DNA from: Hymenobacter psychrophilus
Lineage (GTDB): Bacteria > Bacteroidota > Bacteroidia > Cytophagales > Hymenobacteraceae
Assembly (NCBI RefSeq): GCF_900107135.1
Contig: NZ_FNOV01000010.1
Coordinates: forward strand, 143,895-207,894
DNA: 64,000 nt
Direction: 5' to 3'
The notes beneath the pieces were generated by a model. It was not told where the DNA came from. It saw only the letters and a list, made by a program, of their open reading frames with translations, and ran no database searches. Position 1 is the first letter of the stretch. Every line of letters begins with the position of its first letter. Both the position numbers and the translations under genes were made by a program. Shown in pieces: positions 34,479 to 43,356 of this stretch.

Positions 34479-36698
34479 CTACTCCGGCAAATGCCGGAGC
34501 TGGTAGGGGCCCTGCCAGCGTAGGGTCTGGCCGGCGTAGGCGGCCTCGTGGGCGGTGGTGGCGGCGGCGTCCTGGTTGGCAATGGCCAGCTGGTAGCGCC
34601 CGCCCCGCACCAGGCGCACCTCCACCACAGTGGCGTCGGGGCTGTTGAAGAGGACCGTGACGGCGGCCACGTTGGAGCGCGAACCCACCGACGTTTCGGC
34701 AATGGGGTTGAACTCGCCGTGTGCTTCGATAACGGAGGCGAATACGCCCGTCTGCAACTGGCGGCGCACCAGCAGGGCCGGTTCGGGCCGCAGGTTGAAG
34801 TTGGGGTCGTTGGCCCCGATGCGGGCCAGCACGAGGCGGGTGGCCGAATCGGTGGCGGTGGTCAGGGAGTAGAACTGGGGGCCATCGAGCCAGGTGAGCG
34901 TGGCGCTGCCGGCCCCGGGCTGGCTGGTGGCTTCCTGCCAGAGGTGCTGGTAACCGTTGCGCTTGCCCACAGGCCGCTGCTCGGCGGCGGCGCGCTGGTA
35001 GCGGAAGCTAGTTGAAATCAGCTGCCCTTGGTAGTAAAACGGCAGATCGAACTGGTGGCTGGCCGGGGCGGCTACCCGCATGACATCGAACACCAGCGGC
35101 TTGCCCGAGGTGCTGTCCTGCACCAGCACCACCGTGCGCTGGAGCTGCACACCGGGGTAGGCGTCGTTGGCTTTGGCACTTACTACCTGGGCATTGGGCT
35201 TGCTCAAATCAGAAAACCACGCTTGGCCAGCGTGCTTTTCGGCCTCGCTTTCCTTGCCGCCAAAGTGCGATGTTTCGTCCATCACGATGGTGTTGTGGGC
35301 CACGGTCTGGGAGGCGAAGGACTTGGTTTCGGGCAGGTAGCGGCCGCCTTCCTTGGCTTCCACGTTCAGGAACCGGGCTGCGCCGTAATCGGGCAGCACC
35401 TCGCGGCCCTGGTCGTAAAGCACGAGGCCGAGCTTGTCGTAATGGCCGTGGGAGAGGCCGTGGGCGGTGTATTTGAACAGCAGGCTGGTTTGGGCAGCCA
35501 GCGGGCCGGTGCGCAACACGGCCAGCCCGCCCTCGGTGCCCTCGGCCCCGTCGCGGTAGAGCAGGCTGCGGCGGGCGTAGGGGGGCAGGGTGGGGCCGGC
35601 CTGCTGCATAGCTTTGGCCAGCAGCAGGCCGCCGGGGCTTACCAATACCTGTCGCTGCTGGCGCACCAAAGCCAGCAGAGTATTGTCGGGGCCGTAGCGC
35701 TGGGCGGCAATGCTGAGGGCGGCCACCAGCTCGCGGGTGGTCCAGTCCTTTTCCTTGAGCGCATCATTGAGCGGGTAAAAGCGGCCGTCAGTGTTGGTGA
35801 GCTGCAGCGTCGCGTCGAGGGCCTTGCGCAGGATTTGGTCGCGGTACTCGAAGATGCGCAGCTCGGGCTGGTTGTTCTCAATGGCCTGGGCAAACAGGTA
35901 AAACGGCGACAACGCGTAGCGGGCGTAATAGGGGCCTTCGGTGTAGTAGCCATCGGGCGAAAAAAGCTGGCTTAGCTGCGCGAGGAAGCCACTTTTTCCG
36001 TCGTTTTGGGTTCCCCGCAGGGCCATGTTCACCAGCTTCTGGTCGTGCAAGGCGTAGCCGGTGAGGCCGACGGCCGTGGCGGCCCACACGCCGTGGTTGT
36101 GAATCAGGTTGAACCAGCTTTTCAGGTCCTGGGTGAAGAAGCGAGTCATGGGCCGGAAGGCGCCGTCCTCAATCTGGCGCCGCTCCCTGGGGCTCAGGAA
36201 GTCGTGCACCGCGTCGTAGCCCTGAATGCTGTACACCACCCAGTTGCAGTCGTTGAGGGCCTGGTGAAACAGGCGGCCCGGCGAGGAGCTTTTGGCTTCG
36301 GGGTGGTTTTTGAGGGTCGGAATCAGCTTGCTGTAGGCCAGCAGCATGTCGCGCACGAAGCGGGCATACTTGGGGTCCTGGGAAATGGTGTAGGCCACGC
36401 CGGCCGCCTGCAGGGCGTAGTAGTTGCGGGTGTGGATTTCGTGGGTGTAGCCCCCGGCCGGGTCCTTGGGTACGGGCACCGTAATGGGCTGGGCCAGGAC
36501 CGCATCTGCGCGGGCGCGCAGGGCGGCGTAGCTTTCCGTCAGCAGCGGATACTGGCCGGGGTCGGCCAGCGCCTGGCGCAGCGGCGGGGCCTCGGCGGCC
36601 GTCAGGAGCAGCACGGGGTGCTGCGGGCCAGCCGCCCAGACCTGGCCGGTAGCCAGCACGCTCAAAATCAGTATCCACAGAAAACGCAGCACGGGCAT
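34479..36698 (-). CDS. Oligoalginate lyase, polysaccharide lyase family 17
   Basis: 739 residues with a signal peptide (to about residue 22). An N-terminal (alpha/alpha) toroid includes NLIHNHGVWA with Asn201 and His202, and YYTEGPYYAR with Tyr258; the C-terminal heparinase II/III-like beta-sandwich begins around HGLSHGHYDKLGLVLYD and GGRYLPETKS (Tyr454). These positions line up with the known PL17 catalytic set (Asn, His, Tyr, Tyr). The enzyme acts exolytically on alginate oligomers to release unsaturated monouronate, the substrate of KdgF. Periplasmic. Next on the same strand is the MFS transporter, matching product release followed by uptake. Confidence 0.93.
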   Translation of the reverse strand: MPVLRFLWILILSVLATGQVWAAGPQHPVLLLTAAEAPPLRQALADPGQYPLLTESYAALRARADAVLAQPITVPVPKDPAGGYTHEIHTRNYYALQAAGVAYTISQDPKYARFVRDMLLAYSKLIPTLKNHPEAKSSSPGRLFHQALNDCNWVVYSIQGYDAVHDFLSPRERRQIEDGAFRPMTRFFTQDLKSWFNLIHNHGVWAATAVGLTGYALHDQKLVNMALRGTQNDGKSGFLAQLSQLFSPDGYYTEGPYYARYALSPFYLFAQAIENNQPELRIFEYRDQILRKALDATLQLTNTDGRFYPLNDALKEKDWTTRELVAALSIAAQRYGPDNTLLALVRQQRQVLVSPGGLLLAKAMQQAGPTLPPYARRSLLYRDGAEGTEGGLAVLRTGPLAAQTSLLFKYTAHGLSHGHYDKLGLVLYDQGREVLPDYGAARFLNVEAKEGGRYLPETKSFASQTVAHNTIVMDETSHFGGKESEAEKHAGQAWFSDLSKPNAQVVSAKANDAYPGVQLQRTVVLVQDSTSGKPLVFDVMRVAAPASHQFDLPFYYQGQLISTSFRYQRAAAEQRPVGKRNGYQHLWQEATSQPGAGSATLTWLDGPQFYSLTTATDSATRLVLARIGANDPNFNLRPEPALLVRRQLQTGVFASVIEAHGEFNPIAETSVGSRSNVAAVTVLFNSPDATVVEVRLVRGGRYQLAIANQDAAATTAHEAAYAGQTLRWQGPYQLRHLPE

Positions 36699-36736
36699 GG
36701 GGATTTGGGTGGGGTGGGGGATTGTTCTGGCGTGTT

Positions 36737-36842
36737 ACCCCACCCCCCCGGCCCCCTCCCCTCCGGGAGAGGGGGTGCCAGACGCAAGTTCTGTTAGAAC
36801 GCACCCCCTCTCCCGGAGGGGAGGGGGCCGGGGGGGTGGGGT
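36737..36842. repeat. Long inverted repeat, family R1 (42-bp perfect arms)
   Basis: 36737-36778 and 36801-36842 are perfect reverse complements. The 22-base loop (CAGACGCAAGTTCTGTTAGA and two more bases) is nearly the same as the loop of the R1 copy at 44063, so the loop is conserved as well as the arms. It lies between the SDR and PL17 genes. Confidence 0.93.
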
Positions 36843-36847
36843 GACGC

Positions 36848-37606
36848 TTACACGAAGTAAGTGCCGCCGTTGATTTCCATCGAAGTGCCCGTGATGAACG
36901 AGGAGGCATCGGACGCCAGGTAGAGCACCAGATCGGCAATTTCGTGGGCCTGGCCTTCGCGGCGCAACGGGGTGCCGCCGGCTACTTTCTCGCGTACTTC
37001 GGGCTTGGTGAAGGTGTCGTGGAAGGCCGTGGCAATCATGCCCGGCGATACGGCGTTTACGCGGATGCCTTTGGGGCCGAGCTCTTTGGCCAAGCCGCGG
37101 GTCATGGTGAGCACGCCGCCCTTGCCGGTGGCGTAGGCCAGGGCGCCGGGTCCGCCACCGTCGCGGGCCGCCTGGGATGCGAAGTTGACGATAGACGCGC
37201 CCGATTCCATGTGGGGCAAAGCGGCCTGCGTGACCAGGAACGTGGTTTTCAGGTTGACCCCAATCACGAAATCCCAGAAATTCTCGTCCATTTCCTCCAT
37301 CGTTTTGCGGCCTACCAGGCCACCCACCACATTCACCAGAATGTCGATGCGCGGGCCGAACGCTTCGGTGCAGGTGCCAATTACCTGCTTCACGTCGGCG
37401 GCCTTGGTCATGTCGCCCTGGGCCTGCACGGCTTTGGGGCTGCCCTGCTCGCGGAGCAGGCGCATGGTTTCGTCGGCGTCGGCATCAGAGTCAAAATAGT
37501 TGAAGCATACGCTGGCGCCAGCTTTGGCGAGCAGCAGCGTTACCTGGCGGCCGATGTCGCGGGCTCCGCCCGTTACGAGGGCAACTTTTCCGGTGAGGTC
37601 GTACAT
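36848..37606 (-). CDS. SDR-family oxidoreductase, candidate DEH reductase
   Basis: 252 residues. The cofactor motif TGGARDIG is at 12-19, catalytic Ser144 in NFASQAA and the Tyr158-x-x-x-Lys162 pair in YATGKGG. It lacks a signal peptide and is cytosolic. DEH from alginate must be reduced to 2-keto-3-deoxygluconate before KDG kinase can act. SDR enzymes of this length do this in other alginate users, and no other reductase of a suitable kind is seen in the locus. The assignment to DEH is from context. Start ATG 37606, chosen over an upstream in-frame start at 37690 with no Rossmann likeness. Confidence 0.85.
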   Translation of the reverse strand: MYDLTGKVALVTGGARDIGRQVTLLLAKAGASVCFNYFDSDADADETMRLLREQGSPKAVQAQGDMTKAADVKQVIGTCTEAFGPRIDILVNVVGGLVGRKTMEEMDENFWDFVIGVNLKTTFLVTQAALPHMESGASIVNFASQAARDGGGPGALAYATGKGGVLTMTRGLAKELGPKGIRVNAVSPGMIATAFHDTFTKPEVREKVAGGTPLRREGQAHEIADLVLYLASDASSFITGTSMEINGGTYFV

Positions 37607-37685
37607 AAGGGTGTAAAAAAAGAAAAAAGGGAAAGATTGGTGTGTTGAAAGGGGAGAGGTTGGGGTAGCAGGGAAGCTGAAAAGG

Positions 37686-37850
37686 AGCATCGTGCTGAGC
37701 GCAGGCGTAGCCGCAGTCGAAGAGCATCTCTACCGCCGCAGTAATCCGGTCGGCTGGCTCCCCCTCTCCCTGAGGAGAGGGGGCCGGGGGGTGAGGTTAC
37801 CGTTGCAACGTCAGCACGCGAGATGCTTCGCTGCGCTCTGCATGACGTGC
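37686..37850. repeat. R2 inverted repeat with an R1 hairpin inside it
   Basis: Outer arms near 37692-37732 (GTGCTGAGC, AGTCGAAGAGCATCTCTACC) and 37812-37849 (GCACGCGAGATGCTTCGCTG, GCATGACGTGC) are degenerate R2 arms. Between them, 37757-37797 is a single R1-type hairpin (CCCCCTCTCC / GGAGAGGGGG then CCGGGGGGTGAGG). One repeat family seems to have landed in the other. Confidence 0.75.
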
Positions 37851-37860
37851 TGTTAGCAAC

Positions 37861-40218
37861 CTACTGCGCCGGTTCCGAGCCGTAGTAGCCTAACGGCTTA
37901 CCATCAGTAGCAGCAGGCAAAGCGGGGGCGGGGTTGCGGAGGCGGTAGTCGAGCTGGGCGGGGGCCACGAACTCCACGGGCACCTGCGTGACCTGCTGCT
38001 GCTGAATCGGATAGAACGAATCGAGGCGGCCGGCCTGGGAGAAGTTGGTGTTGCGCACCCAGTTGATGGTCCAGCCGTAGTCTTCGTACTGAATGGCCCG
38101 GCCGGCCCGGCCGCTGTTGTGGAACAGGCTGTTGCGCACATCCGACCACTGCACGCCATCGACCTTGAGCACGTGGCCCAGCTCCATGTTGGCCACATTA
38201 TCGAAGGTGCAATGATCCACCCACAGGAAGGGGCCGGTGGTGCTTTCGTCGTTGCCGCCGCGGTACAGGTCGAGGGCGCCGGCCAGCACGTTGCGGAACA
38301 GGCAGTTGCGCAGCTCCACGAACTCAGCGTTGTAGATGCCCTTGTCGTCCTTTTCGGCGGCCAGGCTCAGCACGTCGCCGGTAATGTCGGTGAAAATGGT
38401 GTTGCTGAAGCGCACCGTGTCGGCGTAGGAGCCGGGCGTGGCCTTGAAGGCGCTCTTGCGGCCCTCAGTCAGGTTCTGAAACTGGCAGTTATCCACCCAC
38501 AGGTTATAATGCTGGAGCATGGGCTTAGCGCTGGTGCGGATAAAGCAGTCGGCCATTTCGGTGGGTGAGGTGCCGTCGAAGGTCAGGCCGCCCAGGCGCA
38601 GCGAGCCCCCGTTTTCAATCGTGAAGAAGGCAAACCCGTTGCGGCTGCCGGCAAAGGCTACCAGCGGGCGGGCCGCCAGGCCCGGCTTGGCGCGCACCGT
38701 CAGGGGCACACTTACGGCAATCGGGTTCTGCACCGGGTAGGTCCCAGGGCCTAGTTCGATTACGTCGTAGGCCTGGGCCTGCCGGCAGATGCGTTGCAGC
38801 GCATCGGGCTCATTTGCCGGCACGGCCCAGACTTTCCCCACGCGGATGGATTCGGTAGCGGGCCGGAACCAGGCCGGGCCGGCCTGGGCCGCCGTAACGG
38901 GGCGCGTCAGGCGGGCCTTTTCGCGGCCCATCACGGGCACGGCCAGCCCGTCGGGCGAGGTGGCCAGGCTCAGGCCGGCAGTCAGGGGCAAGCCGGCAAT
39001 GCCGGAGTTGGTGCCCACCTGCACCCGGTTGTTTTTGAAGCTCAGGCCGCTGATATCGTCGTGCACCCGGAATAGGGTATCGACCTGCGGGCTATAGAAG
39101 GTGTTGTTGACGAAGCGCACGTTTTCGGGGCGGGCGGTGCGCTCCAGGTCGCGGCCGGCGGCCAGCTCCACGTCGGCGCAGTTCACGAACGTGTTGTTCT
39201 CAATCAGTACGTCGCGCACCGGGTGGTAGCGGTTGATGGACGAGTTGGGCACGCCGTTCATCACCGTCAGGGCCGCCCGGAACCGGTCGCCGCGCAAATC
39301 GGCGAAGTAGTTGCCGCTCACCCGGTGGCCGGCGTTAATCACGCGCACGCCACCGGTCTGGGGCTTGTTGTTGCCCAGGAAGAAGTTGCCCTCTACCACG
39401 TTGCGGTTGCCGTGGCGCAGCACCACCGAGCCCTCGCTTTCCTCGAACACGTTGCGCCGAACTACATTATCGCCCGACTTAATGGACACGATTTCCACCT
39501 CCCCGCTACAGCGGTAAAAGTAGTTTTCCTCAATAGTGGTGTGCGAAGACGTGAGCGAGTAAGTCGAAACGCCAACGCGCATGGTTTCGCCCCCGTTGGA
39601 GCCCAGGCGCGGGCGCGGCCCGAAGTAGTTGTGGTCGATGCGGTGGTAGTTGTTCTGGTGCTCGGGCCCGCTCAAATCCACGACCAGCGTCACGCCGGCG
39701 TTCATCTTGCCGCCCAAATAGTTGTGGTCGAAGCGGTTGCGCTGGCCGAAGAGCTGCACCCACATATCTTCCTTGAAGCGTTCGGCCTGGTTGTAGCCGT
39801 CGATGGCGCAGTTGGTGACGCGCGAATCGGTGGCCGGGGCGCCGCCGGTTTCGCGGAACTCAATCACGGCCCGGCCAGGCGTGGAACCCTGCTCAAACAA
39901 GAGCCCCGATACCAGCAGAAACTTGCCCGACAGTTGCAGCATGGAGCGGCCTCGCAAATGCACCGTGCCCGGGCGCTCGGCCCGCAGCACAATGTTCTGG
40001 CGGGCCGTGCCGGTGCCCTTAAACACGAGCTGGGCATCGGTCCAGATGCCGGCGGCCAGCACCAGCGTGTCGCCGGGGCGCAGGCCGGGCACGGCGGCCT
40101 TGAACGCGGCCGGGTCGGCCACTTTAGTGGTCGTGGCCCGAGCGGCGGGAACTAAAGCCCCGGTTAGCAGCAAGGTGCTGGCTGCAATTAGCCAGGTATG
40201 TATCTTATTTTTATTCAA
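37861..40218 (-). CDS. Two-domain alginate lyase, polysaccharide lyase family 6 (AlyGC-like)
   Basis: 785 residues with a signal peptide (to about residue 28). The N-terminal beta-helix holds the PL6 catalytic Lys247 in VSIKSGDN, Arg268 in VLRHGNRN and the calcium-site NGGET at 208-212. A second beta-helix from about residue 450 (RVGKVWAVPANEPDALQRI) lacks these residues, as in AlyGC-type dimeric exolytic enzymes. No ATG fits the N-terminus; the start appears to be TTG 40218 (codon at 40216-40218), which is uncommon. The N-terminal domain is clearly related to the PL6 protein at 9527. Divergent from the LacI regulator, with operator C between them. Confidence 0.92.
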   Translation of the reverse strand: MNKNKIHTWLIAASTLLLTGALVPAARATTTKVADPAAFKAAVPGLRPGDTLVLAAGIWTDAQLVFKGTGTARQNIVLRAERPGTVHLRGRSMLQLSGKFLLVSGLLFEQGSTPGRAVIEFRETGGAPATDSRVTNCAIDGYNQAERFKEDMWVQLFGQRNRFDHNYLGGKMNAGVTLVVDLSGPEHQNNYHRIDHNYFGPRPRLGSNGGETMRVGVSTYSLTSSHTTIEENYFYRCSGEVEIVSIKSGDNVVRRNVFEESEGSVVLRHGNRNVVEGNFFLGNNKPQTGGVRVINAGHRVSGNYFADLRGDRFRAALTVMNGVPNSSINRYHPVRDVLIENNTFVNCADVELAAGRDLERTARPENVRFVNNTFYSPQVDTLFRVHDDISGLSFKNNRVQVGTNSGIAGLPLTAGLSLATSPDGLAVPVMGREKARLTRPVTAAQAGPAWFRPATESIRVGKVWAVPANEPDALQRICRQAQAYDVIELGPGTYPVQNPIAVSVPLTVRAKPGLAARPLVAFAGSRNGFAFFTIENGGSLRLGGLTFDGTSPTEMADCFIRTSAKPMLQHYNLWVDNCQFQNLTEGRKSAFKATPGSYADTVRFSNTIFTDITGDVLSLAAEKDDKGIYNAEFVELRNCLFRNVLAGALDLYRGGNDESTTGPFLWVDHCTFDNVANMELGHVLKVDGVQWSDVRNSLFHNSGRAGRAIQYEDYGWTINWVRNTNFSQAGRLDSFYPIQQQQVTQVPVEFVAPAQLDYRLRNPAPALPAATDGKPLGYYGSEPAQ

Positions 40219-40342
40219 TTTTTATAGCTTGCCAGAAGGTGAATGAGTGCTCACTTTCTATTCGACAAGGTATAGGGAAGAGGGCAGAAAATCAACTTAT
40301 TTCAGCTCGTAAGATGGTTTAACCGGACTGAAATTGTCCGAA

Positions 40343-40372
40343 AACGCTACCGTTAACGTTACCGGTAACGTT
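40343..40372. promoter_or_regulatory. Palindromic operator C between PL6 and the LacI-type regulator
   Basis: A double site with the design of operators A and B: half-centres CCGT at 40350 and CCGG at 40362, 12 bases apart, flanked by AACG/CGTT. It lies between divergent genes and could control both, including autoregulation. The first half-site is less perfect than the second. Confidence 0.72.
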
Positions 40373-40526
40373 TTCATAACGCTTGCATATTTCTGAAAAA
40401 AATGAAATATTGCCATTGGGTTCCGGTTATTTTTTTGCCGCCGGCCCGACCAATACCCGCCATCGGCGCCGCGGCCCCCAACCGTTCGGCCGACCTCGTT
40501 CTTTCTGTTCCCCAATTCCCACCCGC

Positions 40527-41576
40527 ATGAAAGCCCCCCATTCCCGCCATGGCCACCAGGCCAAACCGGCCACCATCAAGGATATCGCCCGCGAGTTGGG
40601 CGTATCCATCACCACCGTTTCGAGGGCCATGCGCGACTTCCCCGACGTGAATCCGCAGACCCGGCAGGCAGTGCTTGATATGGCCCGCCAGCTCGACTAC
40701 CAGCCCAACCAGGTGGCCCTGAGTCTGGTCACGAGCCACACCAACAGCATCGGCGTGATTGTGCCCAACCTCGACTACTTCTTCGCCACGGCCGTGCGCG
40801 GCATTGATGAACTGGCCATCGAGGCGGGCTACACGGTACTCACCTGCCAGTCGAACGAGTCGTACGGCCGCGAAATCACGAATACCCAGCGCCTGATGAA
40901 TGGGCGGGTCGACGGCCTCATCGTGTCCTTATCAAGCGAAACCAGCAACGTAGACCACTTTCGCCGCCTGCTGCAACGCTCGGTGCCCATGGTGTTCTTC
41001 GACCGCGTAGGCACCGATCTGGAGGCCACCAAAGTAATGCTCGACAACTACGACGGGGCAGTGCAGGCCGTGAGCCACCTCTACGAGCAGGGCTGCCGCC
41101 GCATTGCCTACCTGGCCGGGCCGGCCAGTCTCTCCATCAGCAACCAGCGCAAGAAAGGCTACCTCGGCACGCTGGAAAAATACGGCCTGTCGGTGCGCGA
41201 GGAGCTCATCGTGCACTGCCCCTTCGACCAGGCCCACGCCTACCGCGCCACCCTGGCCCTGCTCGACGGCCCCGAGCGACCCGATGCCATCTTCGCCATC
41301 AGCGACCGGATTGCCGTGGGGGCCCTGCTGGCCCTGCGCGAGCGGGGCGTGGCCGTGCCGGAGGAGGTGGCCCTGGTGGGCTTCAACGACGAGCCCGTTG
41401 CCGCCCTGCTCACGCCGGCCCTGTCCAGCGTGGGCCAGCCGGCTTTCGAGATGGGCCGCCTGGCCGCCCAGCTCTTCATTGAGCAAATGAATAGCGATGA
41501 GCTCATGCCGCCCAAAACGGAGCTGCTCAAGCCCCGGCTGGTCGTGCGCGAATCGTCGCTGAAAAGGGGGCGCTAG
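40527..41576 (+). CDS. LacI-family transcriptional regulator of the alginate locus
   Basis: 349 residues from ATG 40527. The N-terminal LacI helix-turn-helix ([21 protein letters not shown], about 15-35) and hinge ([12 protein letters not shown]) precede a periplasmic-binding-protein-like effector domain ([13 protein letters not shown] to [23 protein letters not shown]). The three palindromic CGTTACCGGTAACG double sites in the window are the likely targets; palindromes with a central C-G step are usual for this family. The effector could be a late intermediate such as DEH or KDG, not determined. It is the only dedicated regulator in the locus; no hybrid two-component or SusR protein is present. 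Confidence 0.92.
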   Translation: MKAPHSRHGHQAKPATIKDIARELGVSITTVSRAMRDFPDVNPQTRQAVLDMARQLDYQPNQVALSLVTSHTNSIGVIVPNLDYFFATAVRGIDELAIEAGYTVLTCQSNESYGREITNTQRLMNGRVDGLIVSLSSETSNVDHFRRLLQRSVPMVFFDRVGTDLEATKVMLDNYDGAVQAVSHLYEQGCRRIAYLAGPASLSISNQRKKGYLGTLEKYGLSVREELIVHCPFDQAHAYRATLALLDGPERPDAIFAISDRIAVGALLALRERGVAVPEEVALVGFNDEPVAALLTPALSSVGQPAFEMGRLAAQLFIEQMNSDELMPPKTELLKPRLVVRESSLKRGR

Positions 41577-41646
41577 CACCCGGCAGTGGGTACGAGGCGG
41601 GCCGCCTGTACCTGGCGGGATGCTCCCGGGCGACGGAAAATGAGTG

Positions 41647-43299
41647 TCAGGGCTTATCCACGCTGAACTTGCGGCGCAGCACGGTGCCATCGGGGGCCTG
41701 CACGCTTAGTACGTAAATGCCCGCCGGCCAGCCCGCCACCAGCAGCTGGCGCAGGTTCGGACCCTGTTGGAGCAGCTGGCCGGTTAGGTTGCGCACTTGC
41801 ACCTCGTAGGCGGGCCAGGGGGCCTCAATGGTCAGGCGCGAGGCGGCCGGGTTGGGGTAGAGCGTCAGGCCCGCAGCCTCGGCGGCCGTGGCAGTGCCCA
41901 GCACCAGGCTGCACGACGAAGCCGTAAGATTCAGCTCCAGGGGCGCGCCCGGCGGGAGCGTGCGCCCGCTGAAGGCCGCGTAGCTGGCGGGGTAGAATGG
42001 CGCCCGGAACAGAACGTTCTGCCGGGCCGTGGTGCCCTGGGCTACCGGCCCCGTCGCACTTACCGGGTTAATATAGTCCCACACCTTCGCGCCGGTGCTG
42101 GTTACCTCGAATACGCGGCCGGCCGGGCCATTGCACACCAGCAGGTTGCCGTTGGGCAGGCGCTGGGCCCCGGAAATATTCTGGGCGTAGAAGCTGGTGG
42201 GCGTGGGGTCGGCGTAGGTAGTGGTGAGCACGTTGGGGCCGTAGGGCAGCCCGGCGGCGTACACGCCCGGGGCCGTCTGGGGCGGGGTCAGCACATCAAC
42301 CGACGAGTATTTGCCGGCCGGCCGGCCCTGGCCGTTGTTGAACACCTGAATGCTACCCGCGTAGGGTACGCCGGCCGGCAGCCAGTAGGCGTTGTGCTGG
42401 CCAAACAGCTGCTGGGTGGCCGCGCTGCCCTGGCCGTAGGCGGCGGGGTTGCCCCAGCGGTAGAGCAGGTCGCCGCCGTGGCCGCGGGTGCCGCCCGCGT
42501 GGCCGGCCGCCTGGGCCGTGGTGGTGCCGTGGTCCAGCACCCAGACCTCATCGAGGCCGTGGGAGCTGAGCAGAATCTGGTCGAGGTCGGGGTTGTAGTC
42601 GAGCGCGTTGAGGTGGAGCCAGTCGGGGTTGTTGGCCGTGGCACCGTAGTTCACGTTGAGCAGCTCAGGGTGCTGGGCCACGGGGGCGTAGTTGGCCTTG
42701 GCGGGGTCCTGGTCCTGCACCAGGTGGTCCCAGGCGTGCCACTCCCACACCACGGTGGCCTGGTTGGTGCCCACCGGCTGGAGTTCCACCACTTTTTCGC
42801 TCCAGTTGCTGGCCCCGATCTGGCTGGCATTGCGGCCGGCGGCGGTTACCTGGGCGGCCGTTTTGGTTTCCCAGACCAAGGCCAGAATGTTGCCGTTGGG
42901 CAAGATGCGGATGTCGTGGTGCTGGCATTCGGCCGTATTCGAAATCTGGTAGCTCCAGGTCACGGTGCCGTTCCAGTCAATCTTCTCAATGATGCCCCCC
43001 AACCCGCCGGCCGTGAAGGTGGCGTTGGCCGGGGCGCCGGCCCGCAGCAGGGTGCCATCGGGGAGCAGGTAAGCGGCCTGGCCCGCTTTGTAGGCGCTGT
43101 TCCAGCCGTGCACCTCCCGTCCGCACTTGTCCATCAGGTAGGTGCGGGTGTACTGAATGGGGGCCAGCAGCACGTAGCCATCATCCGTTGAGCCGGCCGC
43201 GTGCAGCTGCACGCCCACGGTCTGCTGAGCTTGGGCCTGGGGGGGCAGCCCGCCGCTCAGGGCGGCCAGCAGGAGGAGGAGGTAGCGTGTTTTTTTCAT
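41647..43299 (-). CDS. Arylsulfotransferase-like beta-propeller protein with T9SS sorting tail
   Basis: 550 residues from ATG 43299 with a signal peptide ending AQAQ. The body shows arylsulfotransferase (ASST family) repeats with HHDIRILPNGNILALVWE, HLNALDYNPDLDQILLSSH and GAQRLPNGNLLVCNG, each a blade with a conserved PNGN turn. The C-terminus has a type IX sorting domain (LTLYPNPAASRLTI to KFSVDKP). It may transfer sulfate between phenolic compounds or only share the fold. It closes the leftward run of YHYH/YwqK/SCO genes, 57 bases after SCO-B, so it may be part of that envelope system. Confidence 0.82.
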   Translation of the reverse strand: MKKTRYLLLLLAALSGGLPPQAQAQQTVGVQLHAAGSTDDGYVLLAPIQYTRTYLMDKCGREVHGWNSAYKAGQAAYLLPDGTLLRAGAPANATFTAGGLGGIIEKIDWNGTVTWSYQISNTAECQHHDIRILPNGNILALVWETKTAAQVTAAGRNASQIGASNWSEKVVELQPVGTNQATVVWEWHAWDHLVQDQDPAKANYAPVAQHPELLNVNYGATANNPDWLHLNALDYNPDLDQILLSSHGLDEVWVLDHGTTTAQAAGHAGGTRGHGGDLLYRWGNPAAYGQGSAATQQLFGQHNAYWLPAGVPYAGSIQVFNNGQGRPAGKYSSVDVLTPPQTAPGVYAAGLPYGPNVLTTTYADPTPTSFYAQNISGAQRLPNGNLLVCNGPAGRVFEVTSTGAKVWDYINPVSATGPVAQGTTARQNVLFRAPFYPASYAAFSGRTLPPGAPLELNLTASSCSLVLGTATAAEAAGLTLYPNPAASRLTIEAPWPAYEVQVRNLTGQLLQQGPNLRQLLVAGWPAGIYVLSVQAPDGTVLRRKFSVDKP

Positions 43300-43356
43300 C
43301 GGAAGCAGGGAATTGACTGGTTGAGGCCGCCGGCCGTCGGGCAAAGCGAAAACGAA

